Shown here one piece after another: positions 34,485 to 46,740 of a DNA stretch of 64,000 nt. Source of the DNA: Ophioderma brevispina (Eukaryota; Echinodermata; Ophiuroidea; Amphilepidida; Ophiodermatidae); the NCBI GenBank assembly GCA_023653785.1, contig JAMKCH010012640.1:57572-121571 (forward strand). Direction: 5' to 3'. Below the pieces are notes generated by a model. That model saw nothing but the letters and a program-made list of their open reading frames with translations. It was not told the origin of the DNA and did no database searches. Position 1 is the first letter of the stretch. Every line of letters begins with the position of its first letter. The position numbers were made by a program, and so were the translations under genes.

Positions 34485-35408
34485 AATAATTATGTTTATC
34501 AATCGAATTTAGATTGGAGGTACCCGCAAGAGGTGGTAGGTTTAAAATCGGATAATGTGATATAAATGCCCAATCATTATGCATAGAAGAGAGGACGGAC
34601 TAATAATTTTTAAAATTGTCTGAGTTCATTTAAAATATACTTATTGAGTTATGTATTTATTTATTATTGTTAACTGTGGGGTTCTGATATAGCTTTGAGA
34701 TTCCATGTTACATAATTGCACAACAGCGCTAACCCCTTTTTATTTCGGCATTAATTGCAGAAAAGTCAACAACAGAGAGCGTCAATGGTAAGTTTTTACA
34801 CGCCAAATGGACAGAGCATTCCAAGATGAAAACCAAAGCATACTTCCGTTTTGCTGCTTATGAATATCATTTATACTTAAAAATCGCGGAATGTGGACCT
34901 CTTAGTAAAAAAATTAACCCCCCAAATCACTCACAAAAATCCCTGTATTTTTCATTTCTTGCCAAAAAATTGAAAAATGGCCCCAGGGCGGCACCTATTA
35001 TCATGTACACAGCTTGGATTTCTGTGCGAAAATTATGTAATAAACGCCTAATGTCAGGTTCAGAATGCTTGGGGTCGAATCACCTGAAAAAGTGTATTGT
35101 ATACGATTTTAGAAAACTGTCTGTGTACATGATAATAAGTGCTCTAGCGACAATTTTAATTTTGTGGGACGGACATGGGGCTATTTGTTTTCTAATAGGT
35201 CCATAGAAGCCAGATCAATCATCATACTTTAATACTAAGCAGAGAATGGTCACGGAACTAAAATAATATGTTTATCAATCGAATTTAGATTGGAGAGTAC
35301 CCTTAGGAGGTATGTTTAAAATTAGGATACTTTGATATACAATGCTCAATGATTACAGCTTGGAAGAGAGGGACTAATATATTATAAATTGTCTGATGTT
35401 ACATTTAA

Positions 35409-35425
35409 AATATATTTATTTATTT

Positions 35426-35465
<40 letters not shown>

Positions 35466-35484
35466 TTATTTATTTATTTATTGT
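35409..35484. repeat. TTTA microsatellite
   Basis: A nearly pure (TTTA)n run with a few ATT interruptions. The same place in other A units holds shorter runs (921-985, 17115-17145, 44940-44970), so the microsatellite is a fixed part of the unit with variable length. Confidence 0.9.
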
Positions 35485-35568
35485 TAATGTTGGGGTTCTG
35501 ATATAGCTTTGAGATTCCATGTTACATAATAGCAAACAGCGCTAACCCCTTTTTTATTATGCATTTAA

Positions 35569-35929
35569 AGGCTGACTCAGATATTTTTGTAATATAATTT
35601 TTTGTGCCAAAAAGTAAAAACCTAAAAAATCAAAAAAACAAAAGATAGTCACCTAAAATTACCCCAATCCAAAGTTTCAGATGATCGGATTTCGTTTCCA
35701 TGCAGTGAACATTTATATGTATAGGCAGTGCCATAGGATACTGTGTATAACTAAATTTCCGGATCCGGACATTTATACAAGTTGTGATTTTCTATATGAA
35801 GGACTTGGATTTGAACTTAGAAAAGCTATTCACACAGTGTTTAGTATATGGGCAAGCATTATGTATATGCAAAGAACACAATGTGTTTGAAAATTGAGGC
35901 GCCCGCTCCGGAAATATCTGAGTCAGCCT
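35569..35929. mobile_element. 361-bp MITE with perfect 18-bp inverted ends and TTAA duplication
   Basis: The ends are AGGCTGACTCAGATATTT and its exact reverse complement. TTAA lies at 35565-35568 and at 35930-35933, and family A 'gcatTTAAttgcag' is restored when one TTAA and the element are removed. A TA duplication with slightly longer ends fits equally well. It contains a 69-codon frame without motif, so it is non-autonomous. It separates the branch/polypyrimidine region of A from its 'ttgcag'. Confidence 0.85.
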
Positions 35930-36929
35930 TTAATTGCAGAAAAGTCAACAACAGAGAGCGTCAATGGTAAGTTTTTACACGCCAAATGGACGGAACATTC
36001 CAAGATGAAAACCAAAGCATGCTTCCGTTTGCTGCTTATGAATATCATTTATACTTAAAAATCGCGGATGTGACGTCTAGTTAACAATTAGCCCCAAGTA
36101 ACTCACAAAAATCGTCACCCCACGCACAAACACGGCCATCTTGATTTTTTCTTGGTTAATGACAACTATTAAAGTCAGAATCGGAATCTTTGCGCTCTAC
36201 TTTACCCTGAAAATTTTCTACAGGATTATAATGCCCTAGCGCCATTTTTAATTTTGTGGGACGGACATGGGGCCGATTTGTTTTTCTAATAGGTCCAACA
36301 CAAGCTTAAATCAATCATCAAACTTTCCTAACCCAGTGCACTCTCTAATATGATTTTGAATCGAATTTTAATTGAAGACTAACCTCAGGAGTTAATATGT
36401 TTAAAATTAGGTACTTTGATATTCGAAGCCCGATGATTAAAATTTATTTATTTATTATTAACTGTGGGGTTTTGATGTAGCTTTGAGATTCCATGTTACA
36501 AACGGAATCAAGGATTACTCTTTTTTATTTTGCTAATTGCAGAAAGGTTAACACCTGGTGGCGTTTTTTACAATCCATGCAATCACATAAAAGCATTTAG
36601 TACGGCCAAATATATGATTGTAATGTTACAAAATTATTTATTTATTTATTACCACCCGAGAAATTAAACGCAGGAAGCAATGCGATATATGTTGGCACTA
36701 ATTGGCAGATTAGTCTCCTAGTTTATTTCCAATTCCAATCAAACTCCTATTTAATTTCCAAATCCAATCAAAGTAGTTCAGAATATTTTATGTATCCAAT
36801 TTCCAGTTTTCGTTCCAATTCGAAATCAAACTCCTATTTATTTCCAAATCCAAATCAAAGTCTTTCAAATTTTTGTATCAAAATTCCAGGTTTCCTTTCC
36901 AATTCCAAAACACCTCCAGCCGACCAGCA

Positions 36930-37150
36930 ATATACTAACCACTGAGTCCTCCCACTCCTCAGCAATTTGCAAAAGAAGGTACGGCGGAATGAACAGGCCT
37001 ACTTACACATTCGAAGTTCTGTTATCATTATAATGCACACGGCGATATGAACATATACTAACGACGGTGTGTTGTTACTACCCCCAGCAATTTGCCAAAG
37101 CAGGTACCGATCAATAATATTACCTAACTTCACACTTGAGGTCCCATAGA
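36930..37150 (+). repeat. 125-bp diverged tandem pair
   Basis: 'cagcaatttgcaaaagaagg' at about 36960 and 'cagcaatttgccaaagcagg' at about 37085, with flanking 'atatactaac' and 'cttacaca/cttcacac' in the same order. Confidence 0.6.
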
Positions 37151-37589
37151 TCCTTATGAAATACCTAGATTTAAACTAGGTTTGCTAGAGGAACTGACCT
37201 TTCCACTAGGCCTAACTTAAGTACAAGCCAATTCATTTAGATACATATATGCTTCAAGTTCAATTTATAGAAGGTTCAGATCCATGAAATTGACCCAATT
37301 TCTTTAATTTTCCGCCAAAGCAAATTTTCACCCGAGAATTGGCCCAAACCCCCCCCCTTTTAAAACACACAACAACGAAAGAATGGGATGTTATGGCTGA
37401 TTATTTAAAATAGGCAAAGCACCAGAAAATTTTTGACAGAGGCTTCCCCACGAGCAACCAAATGGCATACCATGACACTATAGCTACTTGCATGGAGTTA
37501 TGAGATGTGAAAGGAGATCCCCACGCCAGCGAGCAGTTTAATGATGGGGTAATTGTGGAGCAGCATGTCTTCCTTCACAGCTTATAATT

Positions 37590-38330
37590 AGAGGATTCAT
37601 TAATTTACCAATGAAAGCTTCCATCATTACTAATTAAAGGGTCATCTTTCATTTAACATTAAGGGTCATTCCTTCTTTTATTGAAAGAAGGTGATTCCAT
37701 TGTCTATGAAGTAAAGGGTCTTCATTCATTTACAATTTAAGGGTCATGCCTTCATTTACCAATTATATGGTCATTCCTTTCATTTACCAATTAAGAGTTC
37801 ATTCCTTCAATTTACCAATAAGGGTCACTGCTCCCCTTAACTCTTTACACAATTAACTTAACAGAGTCACCATTTACAATAAGGGTCATCCTTCTTTTAG
37901 GAATTAGAAGGTGATTCCAATGTCTATGAATTAAAGGGTCATTCCTTCATTACCAATTAAAGGGTCCATTCCTTCATTTACCAATTAAAGGGTATCCTTT
38001 ACCAATTAAGGGTTATTCTTCATTTACCACTTAAAGGTTCAGTCCTCTAATTTACCAATCTAAAGAGTCTCATTTACCAATTAAGGGTCATTCCTTCTTT
38101 TATGAAATTAGAAGGTCATTCCATCGAATTATGTAATTTAAAGGGTTATCCTTCATTTAACCCCTCCCCCCTTAAAAATTAAAATTAAATGGTCATTTAC
38201 CAATTAAATGGTCAATCATTCACCAATTAATGTTCAACATTTACCTAATTACCAAGGTCACCTTACCCCACCTTAGAATCATTCCCCTCATCCTAGTGAA
38301 TGATAACGGCCGCCACTTCTTCATTTACCA
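37590..38330 (+). repeat. 27-bp minisatellite
   Basis: The core unit 'ggtcattccttcatttacca' plus 'attaaag' repeats some 20 times with drift. A subset variant ('ggtgattccattgtctatga', 'ggtcattccttcttttatg') alternates with the core at wider spacing, hinting at a higher-order pattern. Confidence 0.85.
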
Positions 38331-38689
38331 ATTCATAACCACCCGAATTAAAGTGCCATTCCATCATTAACAAATTTAAGGCGCATTACATCACCAGCTT
38401 TACAATTTAAAAGCCTTATTGAAATCATAATTTAGAAGGGCCATAGGATAATTTCAAATGCAAAGAGGCCATTTCATATTACAATGAAATTTACCACATA
38501 AAGTATAAAGCATGCAGTTAAGGTGCAGGCTTTGGCTCCATGTAAAGCCTGGTAGTTAAAAACAATGTACAAAATTCAATAAATACAATTTGACTTCGTT
38601 TTCATTTGACTCTTGACAATTGACCACAAGGGTCTTTGACTCTTTGGGAAAAAAATTGAGTGAAATACTGATGAACTCATACCTATAAC

Positions 38690-39500
38690 CAAATTCCTAC
38701 GACGGGTAGCAACCAGACCTTAAAGCTACTCCACTGTGTACTTTTAGCTCGACTCCAAGTACTATCCCGCCACCTCGTAGTTTAAAATTGGTATTGAGGG
38801 AGCCACATGTTTTAATTATTATACATACCTAGTGACAAATGATTCACAGTCCAATGAGTACTATAAGCTAATCAAGCCCTAAAGCAAAATGCAATTGAGA
38901 AGCTAGTGTCTTAGAGTACATAATGAAATTATTGTTAAGATAAAATTACCCAAAACACACATTGTAAACCCAGGAGATCTTGTGTACTTTTGGACCTACT
39001 CCTTATTGACTACCCCGCCACCTAGCAGTTTAGTGTTGGTATTGAGGAGCAAACTGTTATTTGTATATTATATATGATATACCTGGTGACAAAATGAATC
39101 AGTAGCCTCAGTAACCCGATACTATAAGCATAATCAATCCCCAACAGCAATGTGCAAATTAGAGAAGCGATTTAGGTATTTGTCTCAGAGTACACACATA
39201 AATTAAATTGCTTAAGATCGAAACTACCCAAAACACACGGTGTAACCCAGACCTTGTGTACTCTTGGATCTACTCCAATTGACTTTCCCGCCATAGCAGT
39301 TTAGTGTTGGTAGTTGAGGAGCAACACGCGTAATTTAATATATATATACTAGTGACAATGATCAGCAGCCTCAGTAAAATACGATCAGCCTAATCAATCA
39401 CCTACGCAAAATGTGCAATTAGAGAAGCTCTTTGTATCAGGTTTATTAAATGAATCCATAGTCCAGTCAAGTTCCTTAAGACCGAAATGACCAAAACAGC
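38690..39500 (+). repeat. Tandem repeat of about 260 bp, three units
   Basis: The anchor 'cccgccacc..gtag' and its variants recur at 38767, 39013 and 39288. Each is followed by 'gttggtattgaggagc', 'ctagtgacaa', 'cagcctcagta', 'gcaatgtgcaattagagaag' and 'acccaaaacacac' or near variants. Units have diverged by indels. No shared open frame. Confidence 0.8.
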
Positions 39501-42104
39501 AAAATGCTATCTATAGCGAAATGATTGTTTACAGTCTTTAAATTACAACCAAGTTGCCTACAGTTTATTCTATGAAGCGTTGTTGACGTCATAGGGTTGG
39601 TGGCATAAACCAAGATTCTTTATTTGCCTACCCAACTCTCCAAAACTGGCCATTCCTTATAACTACTTCCCTGCAAAACTTACCAAAAAACCCACACTAA
39701 AACTCGCAATGAAAAACTAATTAATATCCCCGCACCCAACCAAAAGGTCTGGAAAAAACCTTACATAGGCACCTTACCCCTACAGCGCCAGTTTAAACAA
39801 ATCCTAAAAAATTTCTGTAATCCGCATGCGGAAAGTGTAGGTGGCGAAAAATAAAGGGCTGCCTTTCCCAAAGCATAATGAGCGAATGCAAGACATAGGG
39901 GAATTCCCCTGGCCCACCAAGCAATATTATTTAGCCACCATACTGAATTACTTACAAAGGAATGAAACATTTGTTTACAGAATTTGAAACCGAACCCTTA
40001 ATGACACAAATTTTGTTTAAAGGTGAATTATGAAAAACAACGGCTAACGTGGTTAGACATGGCCATCCATGCTCGCATACTCTCAAAACAGCATTAATCG
40101 CAACAATTATGTGTACTGCAGAACTACAATATACCCCTTGACTCTTCCATCATTCCAGATTTTTTGGGAAGGGTTGTTTATATCACCTCTAACTCTACAC
40201 CCCACGTAGGAAGCCAAATGTTAACTCATGGTGTTTAAATAAAAAGCCCTTATTTCCAAGCAATTGTAAACCCATGAAATAAAAAATCTTTTCCCTCAAT
40301 TATCCTAATGAAAAATCAACGTACTTCATTTATTACCATTTAACAAAAATGTTTGCAATATTTAGGATTAAACAAATAAGAAATTGGTCTGAAGGTCTGT
40401 GGGGGCCATGTGCCAATGCTTGCCACACCATATGAAAACTATCCCCACCTGCCGTGCGTACATTGTGGAAAATGATTTCTGTACCTGTAAAGTAAACTGG
40501 CGCATGCGACACCAAAATTCATTAATAAAATATCCATCTTAGACCGACCATACGACTCAAAATTTTAAATACAGCCAAACCCACTATATTAAATTTTAAA
40601 TCGGTTCAAGGCGGTGGAGGTCCTTCCGAACAATGTGTTTAGACCAACAATGAGTGATTTGCCCATAAAAACCCCCCCCTTTTTTGAGAAATCAACCAGG
40701 GGGGGGGGGGGCGGGGGGGACATACACAACCATAAACAACCATTAATGAGCTACTCTTAAATCTCCCGGTGCATAATGCCTTGATTAACGAAATCAACCA
40801 AGACTAAACGGCTAAAACATACACACCGTTATAATGAGAAAGCTAAGGAAGTTAAGCATATCACATATTGATTTTAAGCCTATGCCCATTTGCACACTCA
40901 AACAATCAGCGTTAATATGGTCTACTATGCAAGCAACTTCCAATTGTCCACACTTTTTTTTTTTTTTCACCCCGCGAAATTAACGGTTCAACAACATCCT
41001 GTATTGAAAAGAATATTGCACATCTGGGCCAACCCAATTAACAGGAACCCTAATGCAATAAAATTGAGTAGATGCACAATACAAAGAGCATCTCACCAAG
41101 CATTATATTTGACAGACGTGTCCAAAGTGCAAGCACTCGCACGAAAAGGTTTTCAGAAAACATATATATACCTTTGCACTTCCTGGCCCTTGAAATTGAG
41201 AGAGATTAATTTGAGTGACCAGAGCCTCCTAAACCCATTTCTACTTATTTTTCGTTTGTTTTGCAGTACGTGAAGCATGATTCAAAGGTTCCTAATTATA
41301 AACATTCCACACACAAAACGAATATCTTTTGTGCATTTAAGCAGTCTAATGGCTGTGAAGACTTATTTTAATTTAACATGACGTACACTTTAGGAGCCAA
41401 AACATGCCCACCAATGTATTAACCCAACAAGGACAATGTACCCCTGCTCATCTATGACCTCAAAGCAAACACACAGCCCAACTTTTAGTAAGCCATAATT
41501 TGGTGCACAGTTTGTCAACTGACAGAACTTAGTCAGATTACAAAACTTGATAAACCGGCAGTGACCCATGGAAATCAACCTACCTACCAGTACTATGAAT
41601 AGAGTGGTAAAATATAAATTTAAGCAAAGGCAATCTCTACCTTTACCATTTTAATTTGATAGTCTTATGGATTTTCGTGTGCAACCGTTGATATTAACTA
41701 TAGTCCTGATAGTTCGAGTTCGCACCACATTCGTAGTATTTCGGCGAAAAACCGCAACTCACCCGTCGAATAAACTTCAAGTCCCAGAACACTTCTGACC
41801 TGTCCAAGTCCGTCTCAGAACAACCACATGAACAACAATTTCGTCCCCCTTGCACGATTTCCAGCTCCCAAGACCAAATGCCAGCACTATAATTGTCATA
41901 AGTACCGCCGTAATCAAGGTAAACGAAGCGTTGTACTACTCGGTGTTTCTAGAACTATGCCCCCAATAGCACCGGAAAATAGAAGTAGGACAGAAAGGAT
42001 GACAAAAAGGAAGAAGATTAACAGTTACTTGCCTTTGCATAAACTCCAAGCCTCGCACTTCAATGTTCTTGTCTGTTCCTCACGAAAACAGGCTTAAATA
42101 ATAA

Positions 42105-42480
42105 TTAGAAACCCAGTAAAATGCCCCGACTGAACTCAGAAAATATTCTAAATCTATCGATGCAAAAATCCTGAAGCTTCACTCCGTGGCTTCGACGTTT
42201 CGCAGGCCTGGCTTGCAGGATGAACCGTCCCAACACGCGTTTATAACACAATAGAAACCCAGTCAATTGCCGACTGAACGGAAATATTCCAAATCTATAA
42301 GGCAAAAATACTATGGCTCCTGTCAGCGGCTTCCATGACTCTCACAATCTAACCTACATCATCTCCGTCACCAAACACGAATATGGCGTAAATTAAACAC
42401 AAATTCACCACTATAGAAAACACAGTAAATTGTCGACTAAAACGGGAAATTACAAATTCTAATCAAGACAAAATACTATG
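42105..42480 (+). repeat. Tandem repeat of about 145-163 bp, three units
   Basis: 'tagaaacccagtcaattgcc' and variants recur at about 42107, 42252 and 42414, each followed by 'gactgaac.g.aaatattc', 'aaatctat' and 'caaaaatactatg'. They lie at the right edge of the 6.1-kb block. Confidence 0.7.
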
Positions 42481-42744
42481 CTTTGCGCGCACACATACAC
42501 CAATTAGCATTAAAATTTTATAATTGTCCACAAGGCACCGAAGGGCGACTAGACCTCCCCGGTGGCAAATAGCGAAAGTAGTGGACCATTTCCAAGAAAA
42601 GGCGGCCAGCTTCCCCGAAAAAATACAACACCCTGATTGGTGTGGAAGACAAAAGGGTGAAGGACGAATGGTTCCCATACAATCGGTACCAGGCAAACCC
42701 TAAAGGGATCAGAAATCCTTTCCTGGGGTTAAATCAGTTTATTG

Positions 42745-44934
42745 CTTTGCCAATAAACGTAATTATTAACTGTCGGGTTTGATGTAACCTTTGATGATTC
42801 CATGTTACCCTAATAGTCAAACAAAGATGTACCCAGGCTTTTTATGTGCATTTAATCTGAAGAAAAGTCACAAACAGGGTAGAGTCACTGGTACGTTTTA
42901 CACTCAATGCAATTAATCTTAAAAAGCATTAATTACGGCAAATAATATGATTGAAGTTACAAGAAGGATTTAATTTATTTATTTATTTATTGGTTATTTA
43001 CTATAACTCTGGGGGTTTTGATGTACATTTGAGATTTTCATGTGACCTAATAGCAAACAAAGATTACCTAGGCTGTTTTTTATTTTGCATTTTAATTGCC
43101 AGAAAAGTCAACAAACAGGGCGAGTCACTGGTACGTTTTTACCTTCAATGCAATGACATCTTAAAGATTAATACGGCCAAATAATAATGAGTGAAGTTAC
43201 AAGAATTATTATTTAGTATTTATTTATTATTTACTATTAAAAACTCTGGGGGTTTTGATGTACATTTGAGATTCCATGTACCTAATAGCCACCAAAGATT
43301 ACCCTAGGTTTTGTTTATTTTACATTAATTGCAGAAAAATCAGACAGGAGGGCCGTCACTGGTAAGTTTTTTGCACCATATGAAATCACATCTTAAAAGC
43401 GTTTTAAGACGGCCAAATGGGGACTGAACATTCATTAGGAGGAAACACCAAACATATTCGTTTTGCTGCGTATGATTCATTAAACTTTAAAATTGCGGAA
43501 TATGGAACCTGCTTAGTAAAAATTAGCCCCCAAGTCCCTCTAAAAATCCGAAAGGTCTTTTTGTAAACGGTTTTAGATACTCTGATCCAAAACTACATTT
43601 TTAGATGCTGCCAGCGGGCCCACTTGGATTTTTGGGTGAATGTGAAAATGACAGAAATTAAAGTAGATTCGGGAATCATTGCGGCTCGACTGATCATTCC
43701 ATAAGAGGAAAACCAAACCGAACTTCCGTTTTGCTGTTAATGGGAATACCATTTAACTTTAAAATCGCGGAACTATGACCAACTTAGTAAAATAGCCTCA
43801 AAGTCCCTCGTAAAATTCCGGTATTTTCGCCTAGCAAGGCCAAAATAAAAAAAAAGACCGCCATGGGGGGGCACCTATCATCTGTTACACAGTCAGCTTG
43901 GATTTCTGTGGAAAATTAGTAAACTTTAACTAATGTCAGATCAAATGCTTGGGGTAGTCGAATCACTGAAAAGGGTCTTTGTACACGATTTTAGATGATC
44001 ATGTTCAAATTTTACGTTTCGCATGGCGTGGTGACCCCACAATCTTGGATTGGGGGTAAGCTGATGTTTGTTGTAATGTTTCAAAGCTAATGTCAGATTC
44101 GAAATCGTTGTGGTCGTCGACCATCCAAAATGTGTCTTTTGTAAAACGGTTTTAGATACTTCTGATCCAAAACTACATTTTGAGATCGCAGCCAGCGGCC
44201 CTCTTGGATTTTTGGTGAAAATGACAAAAATGAAAGTCAGAATCGGAATCTTTGCGATAGACATTACCCGCGAAAAGGTCTATCACATGATTAGAAGTGC
44301 TTCTAGCGGCCATTTTAATTGTGGGACGGACATGGGGCTGGCTATTTGTTTTCTAATAGTCCAGAGAGCCAATCAATCATCAAACTTTACTACCGAGACT
44401 TATAATAATTGATTTGGATTTTAATCGAATTTTAAATTGAAGACTAAAAAAAAACCTCAGGAGTTATGTTTTATTTACAAAGTAGGATACTTTGATATTC
44501 AAAGCCCGTTCCCGATGATTATAAAATTTTATTATTATTATTAACTGTGGGGGTTTTTGTAGCTTTGAGATTCCATGTTACAAAATGCAATCAAAGAGTA
44601 CATACTTTTTTTATTTTGCATTTAATTGCAGGAAAGGTTAAACAACTGGTGGCGTTTTTACATCCATGCAAACACATAAAAGCATTAGTACGGCCAAATA
44701 ATATGATTGTAGTTACAAGAATTATTATTTATTTATTATAAACTGTCGGGGTTGTGATGAACTCTGAGATTCCTTGTTACCTAATAGCAAACACAGAATT
44801 ACCCCCGGCTTTTTTTATTTTGCATTAAGTTGCAAAAAGTCAACAACAGGGAGCGTCACTGGTACGTTTTACCCGCAATTGCAATTACCATCTTAAAAGC
44901 ATTAATCGGCCAAAAATATGATTAAAGTTACAAG

Positions 44935-44967
<33 letters not shown>

Positions 44968-46495
44968 TGTTATTTTATTTACATATTAACTATGGGGGTT
45001 GGTTTTGATGTACATTTGAGATTCCTGTACCTAATAGCAAGCAAAGATTACTCCTAGGCTTTTTTATTTACATTATTGCAGAGAAAGTCAACAGAGGGCC
45101 TCACTGGTAAGTTTTGCCACCCCTATTGAAATCACATCTTAAAGCGTTTAATAACGGCCAAATGGACCTGAACATTTTTAAGAGGGAAAAACAACCATAC
45201 TTCGTTTGTGCTTACTGAATATCATTTAACTTTAAAATCGCGGGAATATGGACCTCTTAGTAAAAATTAGCCCCAAGTCCCTTCGTTAAATCCGAAAAAG
45301 TCTCTTTGTTAAACGGTGTTTAGATTACTCTGATCCATAACTTACATTTTGTAGATTTTGCTGCCAAGCGACCATCTGGATTTTGGTGAAAAGACAGAAA
45401 TTAAAAGTCAGTCGGAACCTTGCGCTCGACTGAAACATCTATAAGAGAAAAACCAAACCGAACTTCCGTTTTTGCTGCTTATGAATATCATTTAACTTTA
45501 AAATCGAGGAATATGGGGACCACTTAGTAAAAAGTAGCCTCCAAGTCCCTCGTAAATTTCCTCGGTATTTTCGTAGAGGCAAAATTAAAAAAAAGACCGC
45601 CAGGGGGGCACCTATATCATTACACAGTCAGGCATGATTTCTGTGCGAAAATATGTAAAACGTTAAGTAATGTCAGATTCAATTGCTTGGGGTCGAATCA
45701 CCTGAAAAGGTCTTTGTACACGATTGTAGTGATCATGTTCAAATTTTACTTTCAGCATTGGCGCTGGTGTGGTGACCCCACCATCGGGATTTGGGGGTAT
45801 AAGGAATGATTTGTGTAATGTCAAAGCATGTCCAGATTCGAAGATTTGTGGTCGGACCTATCCAAAAAAGTGTTTTGTAAAGGTTTTAGATACTCTGATC
45901 AAAACTACTTTTTTGAGATGCGCCAGCGGCCAGTCTTGGATTTTTTGGTAAATAATAAAAAATGAAAGTCAGCATCGACATTCTTTGCGCTCGACGTACC
46001 GAAAATGTCTTGCGTACATGATTGATAAGTGCTCTGCGGCCATTTTTAATTTTTGGGAGGGGAATGGCTATTGTTTCTAATAGGTCCATAGCAGGCCAAT
46101 CATCATCAAACTTTTACTAGACAGAGAATGGTCACGGACGGACCCGAACTGTGGTTTTGAACCAACTATAATAATATGATTGGTAATCGAATTTTAAATT
46201 GAAGACTTGCCCAGGAGGTATGTTAAAATTAGGATACTTTGATATTCAATGCCCATTGATTATAAAAATTATTTATTATTAACTGTGGGGGGGGGTTTTG
46301 ATGTAGCTTGAGATTCTCATGTTACAAAATAGCAATCAAGATTACCCCTTTTTATTTTGCATTTAATTGCAGAAACGTCAACAGAGGGCGTCATTGGTAG
46401 TTTTACATCAAGTTGCAATACATAAAAGCATTTGGTACGGCCAAATAGTATGATTGTAGTTACAGACTTATTATTTATTATTTAATATTTTTACG
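42745..46495 (+). repeat. Family A array with alternating short and long units
   Basis: Two short units of about 220-240 bp (42745-42980 and 42985-43220) are followed by a long unit with a duplicated interior (43225-44530), two more short units (44540-44960), a long one (44985-46260) and a short one (46265-46495). The splice-like pair is kept in most, sometimes as GTACGT instead of GTAAGT. Units are full of one-base indels relative to each other. Confidence 0.82.
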
Positions 46496-46740
46496 TTTAA
46501 TGAAATGCATAAGCAGCAAAACGGAAAGTTATGGTATATGGTTTTCCTCTATGCCTGTTCAGTCATTTGGCCTAATAAATGCTTTAAGATAGATGGATTT
46601 CATTGGTGCAAAACGTACCAGTGACGCCACCGGGTGTTAAATTTTCCGCATTTAATGCCAAAATAAAAAAGGGTTAATCTTTGATTGCTATTTTGTTAAC
46701 ATGGAATCTCAAAGGCCTAAAACAAAAACCCCCCAGTTAA
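46496..46740 (-). repeat. Family A, inverted copy
   Basis: In reverse complement this reads the A sequence from 'ccccccag' back to 'gcttatgcatttcatt'. It meets the plus-strand array head to head at about 46495, so 46270-46740 forms a large imperfect palindrome. It continues after the inserted element at 47553-47630. Confidence 0.78.

Larger units (their letters stand above)
33998..36645 (+). repeat. Family A array carrying two MITE insertions
   Basis: Tandem A units in one orientation: a partial unit with a 34.2-kb MITE, a long unit from about 34640, a second from about 35400 with a MITE at 35569-35929, and a deleted unit ending in a short form at 36645. The 'ttgcag ... gtaagttttt' pair is present at 34757-34790 and 35935-35970. 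A very long TTTA tract occupies 35409-35484. Confidence 0.83.
36646..42744. other. 6.1-kb block of stacked tandem repeats within family A
   Basis: A short A unit breaks off at 'ttatttatttatt' (36645) and an A unit resumes at 'attattaactgtcggg' (42748). Between them lies sequence unlike anything else in the window. It includes 'tttccaattccaatcaaactcc' pairs (36729-36900), a 125-bp pair, a 27-bp minisatellite, three units of about 260 bp, a low-copy middle (39500-42100) and a three-fold repeat near 42100. I found no terminal repeats and no protein match. The longest frame, 127 codons at 40890-41273, has no known motif. Confidence 0.6.

Noticed and set aside
34826..35206. 126-codon frame in family A, considered as an element-encoded protein
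   Set aside because: Other A units do not keep the frame. The reading results from lucky absence of stops in one copy.
37590..38330. Regularly repeated 27-bp units, considered as a CRISPR-like array
   Set aside because: Units abut without spacers, drift in sequence, and lie in an evidently eukaryotic repeat context.
40890..41273. 127-codon open frame in the 6.1-kb block
   Set aside because: No recognised motif, a poly-Phe stretch from a T run, and no second copy. Not enough to call a gene.
41828..42097. 89-codon frame with a C-x4-C-like segment followed by a GT dinucleotide, a possible exon
   Set aside because: One weak cysteine pair and a chance donor are not evidence. No acceptor with a good tract and no partner exon were seen.
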